Below are positions 21,637 to 29,499 of a DNA stretch of 64,000 nucleotides, one piece after another. Both the position numbers and the translations under genes were made by a program. The notes beneath the pieces are model-generated. The model saw only the letters and a program-made list of their open reading frames with translations, did not search any database and had not been told where the DNA came from. Numbering within the stretch: the stretch's first letter is position 1; each line of letters begins with the position of its first letter. The DNA is from Aurantimonas endophytica (GTDB lineage: Bacteria; Pseudomonadota; Alphaproteobacteria; Rhizobiales; Rhizobiaceae), in the NCBI RefSeq assembly GCF_014196845.1, contig NZ_JACIEM010000001.1, forward strand, positions 1,426,001 through 1,490,000. Reading direction: 5' to 3'.

Positions 21637-22037
21637 GCTACGAAGCCCTCACCCGTCTGCTCGCTCCCGCTCGCATCCACCCTCTCCCCCTCGGGGAGAG
21701 GAAGGGCGCCCCCTCTGCCAAAGTACGTGGTGCATTCTTCTCCCCAAGGGGGGAAGGGTCCGCAGGACGGGCGAGACAAGCGGCTCGCCCCGGAGAAGGG
21801 CCGGATGAGGGATTCCGAGCGCAGCGAGCATGCGCCGTAGGACGAAGCGCGGGGGCGCCTGACGCCTCGACCTTCTCCCGAAGAGGGAGAAGGTCCCGGC
21901 AGGGGGATGAGGGCGAATCGCATCGACGCATCCGCCTAGCCCCTCTCCCCCCTTGAGGGGGAGAAGTCCGGCAGGACAGAGGGGGGCGTGCCGCCCACGA
22001 ACGCTGGCGGCAAGTCGGCCGATCCGCGAAGCACCGA

Positions 22038-22152
22038 CCCCGACTCTCCCGCTCCGATCCGCCGCGAGCGGGTCGGCCGCGGCTCCTACGAGGACCCCGC
22101 CGACCAGCGCCGCAAGCGCCGCCCCGGCAAGACCGGGCGGCCGGGGCAGTAG
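22038..22152 (+). pseudogene. direct repeat copy 2: orphan duplicate of the uvrB 3' end
   Basis: 115 bp nearly identical to the uvrB terminus, ending in its own TAG. It is preceded in the same frame by codons for GGKSADPRSTD, which differ from the sequence before copy 1. The frame closes upstream at a TAG (21937-21939), so it is not expressed as part of uvrB now. It may be the ancestral terminus, with copy 1 arising by recombination between palindromes, or the reverse. Confidence 0.75.
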
Positions 22153-22332
22153 ATGGCGCGGACTCAGCCGCCTGCTTGCGCCCGCCCGTCCCCGCGAAGA
22201 CCCGATCTCACGGCCCAGTCTTAGATGTAGCCCACGCGTTTCAATCCGGCGTCACCTCCCCCTTCCGCGACGGCAGGACTTTTCCGCCTGTGTACTTCGT
22301 GAAATGATCGCCGAAGCAGAATAAAGGCTTTC

Positions 22333-22389
22333 GTGCGAATGCTTTCGCAATTGTCGGACGCTTCGGTCATAATTCCGGTTCATTCGCAC
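22333..22389. promoter_or_regulatory. inverted repeats upstream of the unknown two-gene cassette
   Basis: GTGCGAATG at 22333-22341 is matched by its inverse CATTCGCAC at 22381-22389, and GCGAA-TGCT-TTCGC forms a second small palindrome at 22335-22348. They lie 25-80 bp before the first gene, a plausible operator or promoter region for autoregulation. The role is inference. Confidence 0.4.
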
Positions 22390-22413
22390 CTGCTAAATTA
22401 GGCTTCAAACTCA

Positions 22414-23205
22414 ATGAACTCAGCTGAGACAAGGTTTAAGAAGGCAATAGATTCACAAGTGAATCTTTTTACGCCAATGCCCCTAATTCATATTACTGAT
22501 GCATACTCGTTTATAGATATACTTGGGCCGAGCCGCATTAGTCCATCACCTTGCACCGTATTTGGCGAAGATTTAACTTATATGTTCTACGGTCGTCCGG
22601 CCTACCAGACGCACCACAAAGGAACGAACTTTCTTAGCGCTAATTTTCCTGTGGCGTTCATCTTCGATCCTGACAAGCTGAACGCTACATGTATGAGCGT
22701 TTACCCTTTTGACACAGGCGCATTTCACGCTGGGCTCTACAGCAACTTCTTCCACAGCAAATCTGCAATCGATCACTTTCGCCTTCCCGGCTCAACGAGT
22801 TCCGCACAAAAGATCGTTGCATATTTCTATCGATCGAACGAGGAATACTTCTTTGGAGGAAGTCGCAAGAACGTCGAGGTGCCTAACCTCAACTTTGAAA
22901 TCGAGGGCGTACATGAGCTCTCTAGAATAACAGCAAATCATAACGATGGCACCTTTAATCCCGATCTTAGATCTTCCTCAATTGAATTCATATTTGATAG
23001 AGAAATTGACTTGACTGGATGCTTGCTTGGAATAGTAGTTCCACAAGTTTGCTTAGATGACATACATATAACCGACGCAATAAATGTAATAAACCCAAAG
23101 CACATATCTACATATAGTGGAATACATAATATAGGTTCAGCATCAATACTAGGTATTTTATTTGATAAGACCTATGAAATTTACCGCAAGGAGGGCATAA
23201 TTTGA
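22414..23205 (+). CDS. unknown protein, first gene of AT-rich two-gene cassette
   Basis: 263 residues, no assigned family. The N-terminal part reads PLIHITDAYSFIDILGPSRI followed by GEDLTYMFYGRPAY. An early His with a following I-x-x-I-L-G pattern is faintly like the opening of ADP-ribosyltransferase folds (DarT/DUF4433 type), but the similarity is weak and I do not assert it. The rest is beta-rich with FFGGSRKN and IEFIFDREIDLTGCLLGIVVPQ. No signal peptide or membrane segment. Markedly AT-rich codon use against GC-rich neighbours points to transfer. Its stop overlaps the TTG start of the next gene. Confidence 0.75.
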   Translation: MNSAETRFKKAIDSQVNLFTPMPLIHITDAYSFIDILGPSRISPSPCTVFGEDLTYMFYGRPAYQTHHKGTNFLSANFPVAFIFDPDKLNATCMSVYPFDTGAFHAGLYSNFFHSKSAIDHFRLPGSTSSAQKIVAYFYRSNEEYFFGGSRKNVEVPNLNFEIEGVHELSRITANHNDGTFNPDLRSSSIEFIFDREIDLTGCLLGIVVPQVCLDDIHITDAINVINPKHISTYSGIHNIGSASILGILFDKTYEIYRKEGII

Positions 23206-24281
23206 AATTTCTCAAAGCTCTGTACATGCACCATCAAATGGCGCCGTCAGTTTCAATGCCTCTTTTTAGTGATGAAGATGGTCAACAGTGGTTTAAGCAG
23301 GAGATCGATAGCGGACATCGCGTTCAATCATTTGTACCGTTGAATGATATTGAGCCCGGTCGAGTAAAATATTTAGAGCAAACTGTGACTTCAGAGCGCC
23401 CCCTTATGCAAGGTGATTTTGCATTATATGCAATTAATCTAAGTGATCATGAAATTTCGATTGGAACTTTTCAAAATATCAAGTCCAAATTTCGTCTTAA
23501 TTTGATTGACAAAAGCATACTACAAGGCAGCCCGTTTCTATCACTTGAACTTGCTCATTTCCTCCAAGATCGGGCTTGGCAGCAGCGAGCGGCGGTCGAA
23601 TGCGCAGCATCGCTTGAAAGAGTGAGTGAGGGGCTAAAGCGGAAATGGGTAGAGTCGATAGCTGACCAGCCGTACGCAGAATACGTTAACATAAATGACA
23701 ACAGTGAGATTGATGAAAGTCGGATTGTCAATCTCAATTTCACTGCAACAATTCAAGTACTTCAATCCATGACGCGCTATTCACGCAATGTACTTGGAAA
23801 AAACCGCTCTAATGAGATATATCGTTTAATAGGCGAGACATTCCTCAGAGAGGATTATCAGTTTGACGCAGAATATTTTGTTGATTTTGCCGATGAATAC
23901 CGAGACTATATGAAAAGTGCTAGCGATTTGCAGCTTGGACTTGAGTACATAAATGAAGCGAAAGCGAATATCGCGATTTCGCCCGACGACTATCGGAAAG
24001 TCCGAAGTGCCGCCGATAGCATAATGCCATCTCTTTTCGAACTATTAGAAGGTAGGTTTCTTGAGTTTAGGAGTCTAATGGTTCCTTTCCTTTATAATAG
24101 AAATAGGTGCGTCGGTACACTTATTTTCATGGAGTATATGAAGCAAAACCCAGGCTTCCGGAGATATTATTTTGATAAGCCGATATTGAGTTTTTACAGA
24201 CATGAATATCAGGAAGAATTGGAGAATTCTTCTCGGATCCGAGTAATACGCGCTCGTTTGCACGAAGACTTACCATTGTAA
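23202..24281 (+). CDS. unknown protein, second gene of AT-rich two-gene cassette
   Basis: 359 residues, no recognised domain. The start is TTG, overlapping the previous stop (TTGA) and preceded by an ideal AAGGAGGG site, so the pair is translationally coupled. The first ~120 residues look beta-rich (ends near FRLNLIDKSILQG). From about 125 to 290 the protein is mostly helical and charged, and the C-terminus has FLYNRNRCVGTLIFMEYMKQNPGFRRYYFDK. Soluble and cytoplasmic by appearance. Its AT-rich composition matches its partner. The pair could be a toxin-antitoxin or anti-phage unit, by context only. Confidence 0.75.
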   Translation: MKFLKALYMHHQMAPSVSMPLFSDEDGQQWFKQEIDSGHRVQSFVPLNDIEPGRVKYLEQTVTSERPLMQGDFALYAINLSDHEISIGTFQNIKSKFRLNLIDKSILQGSPFLSLELAHFLQDRAWQQRAAVECAASLERVSEGLKRKWVESIADQPYAEYVNINDNSEIDESRIVNLNFTATIQVLQSMTRYSRNVLGKNRSNEIYRLIGETFLREDYQFDAEYFVDFADEYRDYMKSASDLQLGLEYINEAKANIAISPDDYRKVRSAADSIMPSLFELLEGRFLEFRSLMVPFLYNRNRCVGTLIFMEYMKQNPGFRRYYFDKPILSFYRHEYQEELENSSRIRVIRARLHEDLPL

Positions 24282-25011
24282 CCCGCCAAGGCATGTGTGT
24301 TCGAGACGTGCTGAGGCGCGGATTGAACGTCTGGGAAACCAGCACGGCCGGCGATGGCAGACGATCTCGCGTCAGCCGCCGATGTAAAGGGTTCGCGCTG
24401 CGAGGGAGTAGATAACTTTAAGCCGATCAGGCCTACCCCCGCGAGTTCCGCCCGCTCCCCGTCCTCTCCGTAGGCGGCGCTGCGCCGAGCTGTCCTTGCC
24501 TCATAAAGGCACGCCAAGGGCGGCACCGCCAAAGACGTTATCCCCACCCCCTCACCCCTCCCGCATAATCCCCCCATCGCCGCCCACGGCGGGCACGGAC
24601 GATCGCCGGGATCGCCCGGGGGCGGCGAGCGGTGTCCGCGCCGGCGCCTCTTCCGGAGAGGCGCCGACCCGGACGGGCCGAACCGTCGCCGGACCGTCCC
24701 CCACTACGAGGGGGCCGCGGATCGATCCGCTTGAGCCCGCAAGGGCGAAGAGCCGGCCGGAAGGGGGTTTAGCCAGCCCGTAAGCTCCTCGCGGGGCTCG
24801 TCGCTGGCCGGAACTCAATTCCACTCGGACCGACAAGACACCGCGCGGATCGCCGACGGCGTGCCGCTCTTACCAAAAGCCGATGGCGTGCCGTCGGCGA
24901 TCCGCCGCCCGCCAGGGCGGCCGCATGCGGCAGACCGCCGGCCCCGCTCGGGCGCGGCGACGCTTCCGCACGCCCGCAGTCAAGGAGCCCCGGAACCCGA
25001 AGGAGGATGAC
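24282..25011. other. gene-poor gap of about 730 bp with inverted repeats
   Basis: The first part returns quickly from AT-rich to GC-rich sequence. No gene could be supported on either strand. GGCGCCTCT-TCCGG-AGAGGCGCC at 24643-24665 is a clean hairpin, and a 15-bp inverted repeat lies near the downstream gene. Confidence 0.5.
24846..24904. repeat. 15-bp perfect inverted repeat
   Basis: CGGATCGCCGACGGC at 24846-24860 and its exact inverse GCCGTCGGCGATCCG at 24890-24904 are separated by 29 bp. It sits about 110 bp upstream of the Cys-motif gene, in its probable leader, and could form a stable RNA stem or a protein binding site. Confidence 0.6.
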
Positions 25012-25608
25012 ATGCCGACCGCGCCGATCGACCCGCCGCTGACGCCGGAGGAAATCGCCGAAAGCCGCCGGATCAGCGAGGCGCACATGAAGCTCGTCGG
25101 CGACGCGCTCGAGAACGCGCCGAAACAGCCGCGGCGCTCGAGGAAGTCGCCGCCCCGGCGGGCCCGCTCGGGGGTGGATTTGCGGCCGGAGCGCCTGCTG
25201 CCCAGCCTGGCGCTGTTGCTGACGCCGTTCTGCAAGCGCGGCGCCTGCCGGCGGGCCGGGCATTGCTGCTTCGGCGAGCGCCCCGCCGACGCGGCGGGCG
25301 TCGCCGACCCGCACGGCGCCGCCCCGTGCTTCGCCCGGCTGCCGCTCGTGGTCCAGTACGTCCTGCCCTACGCGATCATGCGCTGGCACTATCCGGAGCG
25401 CTTCCGCGACGAGTTCACCATCCGCTGCGAGAAGGGCTGGCTCGACTTCGCCCGCCGCAAGATCGCGGAGGCCGCGGCGGCGCGCGAGGCGCAAAGCGAG
25501 GGTGCGGCGGGCGGGACGGACGCCGCGCCAGACGCCCTTCCCCCGCCGCCGCGCCAGCCGGAGCCCCTCGCCCCACCGACGCCGCGCCCGCGGCTGACGC
25601 AGTTCTGA
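25012..25608 (+). CDS. hypothetical protein with a clustered cysteine motif
   Basis: 198 residues from the ATG at 25012, which has AAGGAGG just upstream. After a basic region comes the cluster CKRGACRRAGHCCFG (four Cys and a His within 15 residues, about 86-100) and a further Cys in APCFARLP, which could bind zinc or an iron-sulphur centre. A helical WHYPERFRDEFTIRCEKGWLDFARRKIAEA follows, then a Pro/Ala-rich disordered tail. I do not recognise a named family. No operon partners. Confidence 0.65.
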   Translation: MPTAPIDPPLTPEEIAESRRISEAHMKLVGDALENAPKQPRRSRKSPPRRARSGVDLRPERLLPSLALLLTPFCKRGACRRAGHCCFGERPADAAGVADPHGAAPCFARLPLVVQYVLPYAIMRWHYPERFRDEFTIRCEKGWLDFARRKIAEAAAAREAQSEGAAGGTDAAPDALPPPPRQPEPLAPPTPRPRLTQF

Positions 25609-25744
25609 TGGCGCATGGCACGGCCGACGCCGCCTGGATCCTCGGGACGGGGCCCGAGGACCCATTCCTCCGCCCCGGAGCGCACTGCGCGGCAAATACA
25701 AGTTGCCGACACCTCGCGCGTGGCGCGAAAAACCCGAGACGCCC

Positions 25745-26080
25745 CTACGGCGTCTCCTGCCCCGGCACCAGCCCGCCCGATGGCGTGGCGGCGATGGCGG
25801 AGGGCGTGATCCCGCCGACGGTCGGCAGCGACGAGGGCGCCCCGTCATTGTCGCCGAAGCCGAACAGGAACGGGATGCCGCGGTTGGGCGGCCGCAGCAC
25901 CACCCGCCCGTCCGGCAGGCGCACCGGCACCGAGCGTGCCTTCTCGCGCTTCGACAGGAAGACGCCCACCGTCTCCGCCCGGTCGCGATCCTCGAAACGG
26001 TCCTGCGCCATGGCGGCGACGGAACCGAAGGACGGAAGGGCGATCAGCGCGGCCAGCGCGAGCGTCAGGGATCGGGTCAT
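25745..26080 (-). CDS. small secreted protein with C-terminal TPSGGLVPGQ motif
   Basis: 111 residues. Signal peptide (MTRSLTLALAALIALPSFGSVAAMAQ), a charged middle with LPDGRVVLRPPNRGIPFLFGFG, and the C-terminal end ATPSGGLVPGQETP. AAAGGAG lies before the ATG at 26080. The TPSGGLVPGQ ending is shared with the next gene and, with one change, with a peptide at 28103-28231. Function unknown. Confidence 0.65.
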   Translation of the reverse strand: MTRSLTLALAALIALPSFGSVAAMAQDRFEDRDRAETVGVFLSKREKARSVPVRLPDGRVVLRPPNRGIPFLFGFGDNDGAPSSLPTVGGITPSAIAATPSGGLVPGQETP

Positions 26081-26148
26081 GGCGGGCTCCTTTCGGAATG
26101 AACGCGCCGGCGGCCGCTCTGGTTTCGCGTGCCGGCCGGCGCCGCGCC

Positions 26149-26286
26149 TCAGTACCAGCGCTGGCCGGGCACCAGGCCGCCCGAAGGCGTGTTCTCGTAG
26201 CCGCGATAGTTTTCGCGCGGTGCGCTGGTGGCGGAACAGCCGGCGAGCGCCAGCGACAGGATCAGGGCAACGGCAAGGGCAGGCAT
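26149..26286 (-). CDS. 45-residue lipoprotein with TPSGGLVPGQ motif
   Basis: Lipobox LAGC after a 16-residue signal, then a short mature peptide of about 29 residues ending NTPSGGLVPGQRWY. GGAGAA precedes the ATG. Too small for a fold, so the conserved tail is probably the functional part. The neighbouring gene downstream on the same strand carries the same tail. Confidence 0.65.
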   Translation of the reverse strand: MPALAVALILSLALAGCSATSAPRENYRGYENTPSGGLVPGQRWY

Positions 26287-26367
26287 CGGAATTCTCCATG
26301 GGATTGCGTCCCCGAGAACGCCGCCGCTGGCTTGCAGTTGCCTCACCGGCCATGCCTCCCGCAATCG

Positions 26368-26943
26368 TTACTCCTCGGGCTCCAGCGCCGCGAGCGCCTC
26401 GATCAGCCCGATCATCGGGAGCCGCGCCGCCTGCCGCGCCTCCGGCGCCGTGGCGCAGGCGAGCGTGTAGAGCCGGCCCTTCACCCCCCAGAGGAACGCC
26501 GGCATCGCCAGGTAGCCGACGCGGGTGCGCAGGCCATAGTCGCGCCGCACCACGTCGCGGCCGCCCAGCGCCTGCAGCGCCGGCACGCCGCGCTCGGCAA
26601 AGCCGCCGCGCGCCGGCCCGCTCGCCAGCGCCGGCTTCAGCTGCCGCGCCGCGCCTGCGAGCCAGACCTCGTAGTCGGCCCAGGGCATCACGTCGGGGTT
26701 CATCACGTCCTTGGCCGTCAGCCAGCGCGACCCGGCCGGCCGCGGCGGCGCGACCGCGTAGAGGCAGGCGAGCCCCGCCGACGGGCAGGCCGCGCCGGTG
26801 CAGTCGAAGCGCTGCGGTTCCTCCAGCGTCGCTTCGGCCGGCACGCCGGCGCGCCAGCCCGGCACCGCCAGTTCGCCCGGCGCCGCCAGCGCCGCGCCGA
26901 GCCCGGCGAGCAGCGCCGCGGCCGTCAGGATGCGAAGCAGCAT
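26368..26943 (-). CDS. secreted hypothetical protein
   Basis: 191 residues from the ATG at 26943, giving a signal peptide (MLLRILTAAALLAGLGAALA). The mature part has two Cys pairs (RFDCTGAACPSAGLACLY and LYTLACATAP) that may form disulphides. Not recognised as a known family. It starts 7 bp after the stop of a small lipoprotein gene on the same strand, so the two are likely co-transcribed. Confidence 0.65.
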   Translation of the reverse strand: MLLRILTAAALLAGLGAALAAPGELAVPGWRAGVPAEATLEEPQRFDCTGAACPSAGLACLYAVAPPRPAGSRWLTAKDVMNPDVMPWADYEVWLAGAARQLKPALASGPARGGFAERGVPALQALGGRDVVRRDYGLRTRVGYLAMPAFLWGVKGRLYTLACATAPEARQAARLPMIGLIEALAALEPEE

Positions 26944-26950
26944 TGGCGGC

Positions 26951-27082
26951 CTAGTAGAACAGCGAGTTGTCGAGCTGCTCGGCCTGCTTCGCCCATTTAC
27001 CCCCGGGGTCGTTGACCGGCTTGGTGGCGCAGCCGGCCACCGACAGGGCGGCGAGGAGGAAGAGGGCAAGGCGGATTGTCAT
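26951..27082 (-). CDS. 43-residue lipoprotein
   Basis: Reads MTIRLALFLLAALSVAGCAT followed by a short charged tail ending LDNSLFY. Lipobox VAGC with the modified Cys at residue 18. The mature peptide is only 26 residues. It directly precedes the 191-residue secreted protein. Function unknown. Confidence 0.6.
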   Translation of the reverse strand: MTIRLALFLLAALSVAGCATKPVNDPGGKWAKQAEQLDNSLFY

Positions 27083-27144
27083 GGGATTCGTGTCCGAAGG
27101 AGCGGGACCGCATTCTCGCCTGCCCGCCGCACCGTTTCAAGCGA

Positions 27145-27981
27145 TCAGCGCCGCCTGGCCAGGACCAGGTGGCCCGGCGCCTTCTGGCCCTCCTGCCAGC
27201 GCACCGTGATGTCCTCGCAGCTCAGCGTGTCGAAGCCGTGCGCTTCGAGCCGGTCCTGCACATAGCGCGCCCGATGGTGGAAGCGCTGGTGCGGCCCGAC
27301 CATGAAATCGCGGGCGCCGAACGCTTCGTCGGAAAGCGTCTCGGTCGAGAAGGCGAGGATGCCGCCGCCGGCCATCCGCTGCGCAGCGCCGGCGAACAGC
27401 GGGTCGAGGTCGCCGAGATAGGGCAGCACGTCCGCCGCCACGACGAGATCGAACGGTTCCTCCTCGTCGAAATCCTCGAGGAAGCCGACCGCCTCGCCGA
27501 TGAACAGCTGGTCGTGGACGCCCTTGTCGAAACAGATCTCGATCATGCCTTCGGAAAGATCGACGCCGATGATGGTCTCCGCCCGATCGGCCAGCGCCTC
27601 GCCGGCAAGCCCGGTGCCGCAGCCGAGATCGAGCATCCGCCGGTAGGGGCCGGGCGCGATCTCCGCCAGCCGCTCGGCAATCAGGGCGGGTACGCCGTAC
27701 TGCAACTGCCTGACGAGAATGTCCTCGAAGGCGTCGGCGTGCTGGTCGAACAGGGTGGCGACATAGGCGTCGCCGGCCGAGGCCGGCGTCTCGCCCTGCC
27801 CGAGCGCCGCCAGCCGGATCGCCGCGCCGCCGTGATCGTCCGGATCGAGGGCCAGGCACTCGCGATACGCTCCCGCCGCCCCGGCCGCCTCGCCGGCCTT
27901 CTCCAGCCTCAGCGCCCGGTTGTACGCCTCGGCCAAGGCCTCTTCGTCGAACCCGCCAGCCATCATCCGCTCCGTCATCAT
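27145..27981 (-). CDS. class I SAM-dependent methyltransferase with N-terminal TPR-like segment
   Basis: 278 residues from the ATG at 27981, which has AAGGAGGG upstream. An N-terminal helical repeat (EALAEAYNRALRLEKAGEAAGAAGAYREC) resembles a TPR unit. The methyltransferase core has motif I MLDLGCGTGLAGEAL, ETIIGVDLSEGMIEI (acidic ribose-binding residue) and FDLVVAADVLPYLGDL. Cytoplasmic. The methyl acceptor is unknown. TPR-methyltransferase proteins of this type are common in Rhizobiales without an assigned substrate. Confidence 0.85.
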   Translation of the reverse strand: MMTERMMAGGFDEEALAEAYNRALRLEKAGEAAGAAGAYRECLALDPDDHGGAAIRLAALGQGETPASAGDAYVATLFDQHADAFEDILVRQLQYGVPALIAERLAEIAPGPYRRMLDLGCGTGLAGEALADRAETIIGVDLSEGMIEICFDKGVHDQLFIGEAVGFLEDFDEEEPFDLVVAADVLPYLGDLDPLFAGAAQRMAGGGILAFSTETLSDEAFGARDFMVGPHQRFHHRARYVQDRLEAHGFDTLSCEDITVRWQEGQKAPGHLVLARRR

Positions 27982-28055
27982 CGCCTGCGCCCTCCTTACG
28001 GCGGGATGCGGCGGGATGAAAGCCGATGGTTCTCGCCGGCACGGCTCCAGACGCC

Positions 28056-28079
28056 AAAAGGCCGCCCGGAGGCGGCCTT
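28056..28079 (-). terminator. rho-independent terminator
   Basis: Stem AAGGCCGCC / GGCGGCCTT with a CGGA loop. Read on the minus strand it is followed by TTTT. It lies just downstream of the 42-residue TPSGGIVPGQ peptide gene, which supports that tiny gene being transcribed. Confidence 0.7.
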
Positions 28080-28102
28080 CTGCATGTCTCTGGTGAGTCC
28101 GA

Positions 28103-28231
28103 TCAGTTGGACTGGCCGCCATCATCGGTCTGGCCAGGCACGATGCCGCCCGAGGGCGTCGTCGCCTCTTCGCTGTTTGAACCCGTCGCGCATCGGTCCG
28201 TTGCTTGGGTGGAGAGGCGCGATACTGTCAT
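28103..28231 (-). CDS. 42-residue peptide with TPSGGIVPGQ motif
   Basis: Starts MTVSRLSTQATDRC, ends EEATTPSGGIVPGQTDDGGQSN (shown here in parts: EEATTPSGGIVPGQ then TDDGGQSN). GGAG lies six bases before the ATG at 28231, an in-frame ATG at 28237 is an alternative, and a terminator follows. Unlike its two relatives in this region it has no signal peptide, so it may be a decayed copy that lost its export signal. The shared motif is the only clue to function. Confidence 0.5.
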   Translation of the reverse strand: MTVSRLSTQATDRCATGSNSEEATTPSGGIVPGQTDDGGQSN

Positions 28232-28307
28232 TTGCATCTCCGGCTAACAGTCGTGCAGCGCAACAGCCTTCCCGTATTTGCACCGATGCCGGAGCCGACG
28301 GCATCGG

Positions 28308-28655
28308 TCACTGCGGCAGCGGCGTTGACAGCGGCAGGCCCTCGTCGTCCGGCAGCGGCGTTTCCAGGGGTTCCGGGTTGTAACCGGACGTGTCGGGAGC
28401 ATTGGTGCCGACCGCGCCGGTATTGTTCTGCAAGCCGCCGGGGCCGCGCACCGGACTGTCCTCTCCGGCGTCGTCGAAATCCACGCCGGGCAGCCCGCCC
28501 GTATCGATCTGGTCTTCGATCGGGAGGCCCGGTCCTTCCTGAATGAGCACCCCGTCCTGCGGGATGGGCGCATCCTGCGGCACAGCCGTCTGCCCGATAG
28601 CCGGCGAGACGGCGAAGGCCAGTGAAACGAGGATCGTGGGAAGACGAAGCGACAT
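28308..28655 (-). CDS. secreted acidic, Pro/Gly-rich hypothetical protein
   Basis: 115 residues. A signal peptide (MSLRLPTILVSLAFAVSPAIGQ) is followed by a low-complexity, acidic, proline-rich mature chain with no Cys and no predicted fold. GGAGAG precedes the ATG at 28655. Lies upstream of the TPSGGIVPGQ peptide on the same strand. Function unknown. Confidence 0.6.
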   Translation of the reverse strand: MSLRLPTILVSLAFAVSPAIGQTAVPQDAPIPQDGVLIQEGPGLPIEDQIDTGGLPGVDFDDAGEDSPVRGPGGLQNNTGAVGTNAPDTSGYNPEPLETPLPDDEGLPLSTPLPQ

Positions 28656-28793
28656 CGAAGCTCTCCGGGTTGGCGCGCGCAACGGTCACGCGAACATGTT
28701 GGCGGCAAAACGCCCCTCGGGGATTGCCCGATCCCTCACGTTCCCGTCAGCGAGATCCACGAATGGACGGGCAAGGCACGCGCCGTCATGGCT

Positions 28794-29426
28794 TCAGGCC
28801 GACGGTGCGGCTCTCGAAAGCGTGGCGATCAGGTGCCGCGCGGCGCGCTCGAGATCGACGGCCGCAAGGCTGCAGAAGATCTCCGGGCTAGGCTCGGCTG
28901 GTGACAGGGCGACCAGCTCGTCGGTGAGGGGGGCGTGGAAGAAGCCGAAGCGGGCGACGCCGAGCCGGCCGGCATGGAACGCCAGGCGATAGAGCGTGTC
29001 GTTGCAGAGATAGGCGCCGGCATTGGTCGACCATTCGAACGACACCCTCGCCTCGCGCAGCGTCCGCGCCACATCGCGCCAGGGCAATGCCAGGGGGATC
29101 GTTTCGGCGCCGTCCAGCACGGCGGGGCCGGAGGGAAAGCCACCCGCGGCATCGACCTGGCCCAGCTCGCGCCGATTCCGCGCCAAAAGCTCGATCCGCA
29201 GCCGCTCGGCGCGTCGATGCAGGCCGAAGAGGAGAACGGTATCGGCTTTCGCCGCGACGATCGCAGCCTCCAGCACCGGCCAGCTTCGCTCCCAATCGAC
29301 CGGCAGCACCACGGTCGCAAGGTCCCCGCCCGCGTCGTCGTCCGTGGCAAGCGCCCGCACCAGATACTCGGTGGGGTTGTCCGGCGCGCCGGGGAAGGAA
29401 GAGAAGCCGGCGACTAATAGGGTCAT
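28794..29426 (-). CDS. pyroglutamyl-peptidase I family protein (peptidase C15)
   Basis: 210 residues from MTLLVAGFSSFPG. Removes N-terminal pyroglutamate from peptides in the cytoplasm. The catalytic Cys is in NAGAYLCNDTLY and the His in ARFGFFHAPL, as in family C15, and the opening FSSFPGAPDNPTE matches the family's GFEPFGGxxxNPS. The region around the catalytic Glu is more divergent than in E. coli-type enzymes, so this is a distant alphaproteobacterial member. An upstream ATG would add 28 residues unlike the family and is rejected. Confidence 0.82.
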   Translation of the reverse strand: MTLLVAGFSSFPGAPDNPTEYLVRALATDDDAGGDLATVVLPVDWERSWPVLEAAIVAAKADTVLLFGLHRRAERLRIELLARNRRELGQVDAAGGFPSGPAVLDGAETIPLALPWRDVARTLREARVSFEWSTNAGAYLCNDTLYRLAFHAGRLGVARFGFFHAPLTDELVALSPAEPSPEIFCSLAAVDLERAARHLIATLSRAAPSA

Positions 29427-29499
29427 GCTAGGTAAGCGACACCGAAAAGGGGGAACGAGGCCTGTCCCGAAACGAAACGTGAAGCAGATCGACAAAGTT

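Larger units (their letters stand above)
21637..22413. other. non-coding region with palindromic repeats and duplicated uvrB tail
   Basis: No intact gene was found. From about 21650 to 21985 it is a mosaic of short palindromes of the type CTCTCCCC/GGGGAGAG, for example 21681-21701, around 21738-21757, 21869-21892 and 21940-21966, interleaved with GCAGGACGGGCG- and GCAGGACAGAGG-like spacers. Then comes the second copy of the uvrB tail, and after about 22220 the DNA becomes AT-richer toward the unknown two-gene cassette. Confidence 0.7.

Noticed and set aside
21660-21960. A CRISPR array in the repeat-rich region after uvrB
   Set aside because: Repeats are palindromes of different lengths with uneven spacing and shared spacer sequence. 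No cas genes are near.
22414-22776. Calling the first cassette gene a DarT-type ADP-ribosyltransferase
   Set aside because: Only a short N-terminal resemblance. The catalytic residues and the DarG macrodomain partner are not visible.
24209-24577. A 122-residue minus-strand frame after the unknown cassette
   Set aside because: It runs into the 3' end of the AT-rich gene, has no ribosome binding site or recognisable motif, and its composition shifts midway.
28122-28304. A 60-residue minus-strand frame overlapping the TPSGGIVPGQ peptide
   Set aside because: Different frame, no ribosome binding site and no motif. The 42-residue frame explains the conserved tail and terminator.
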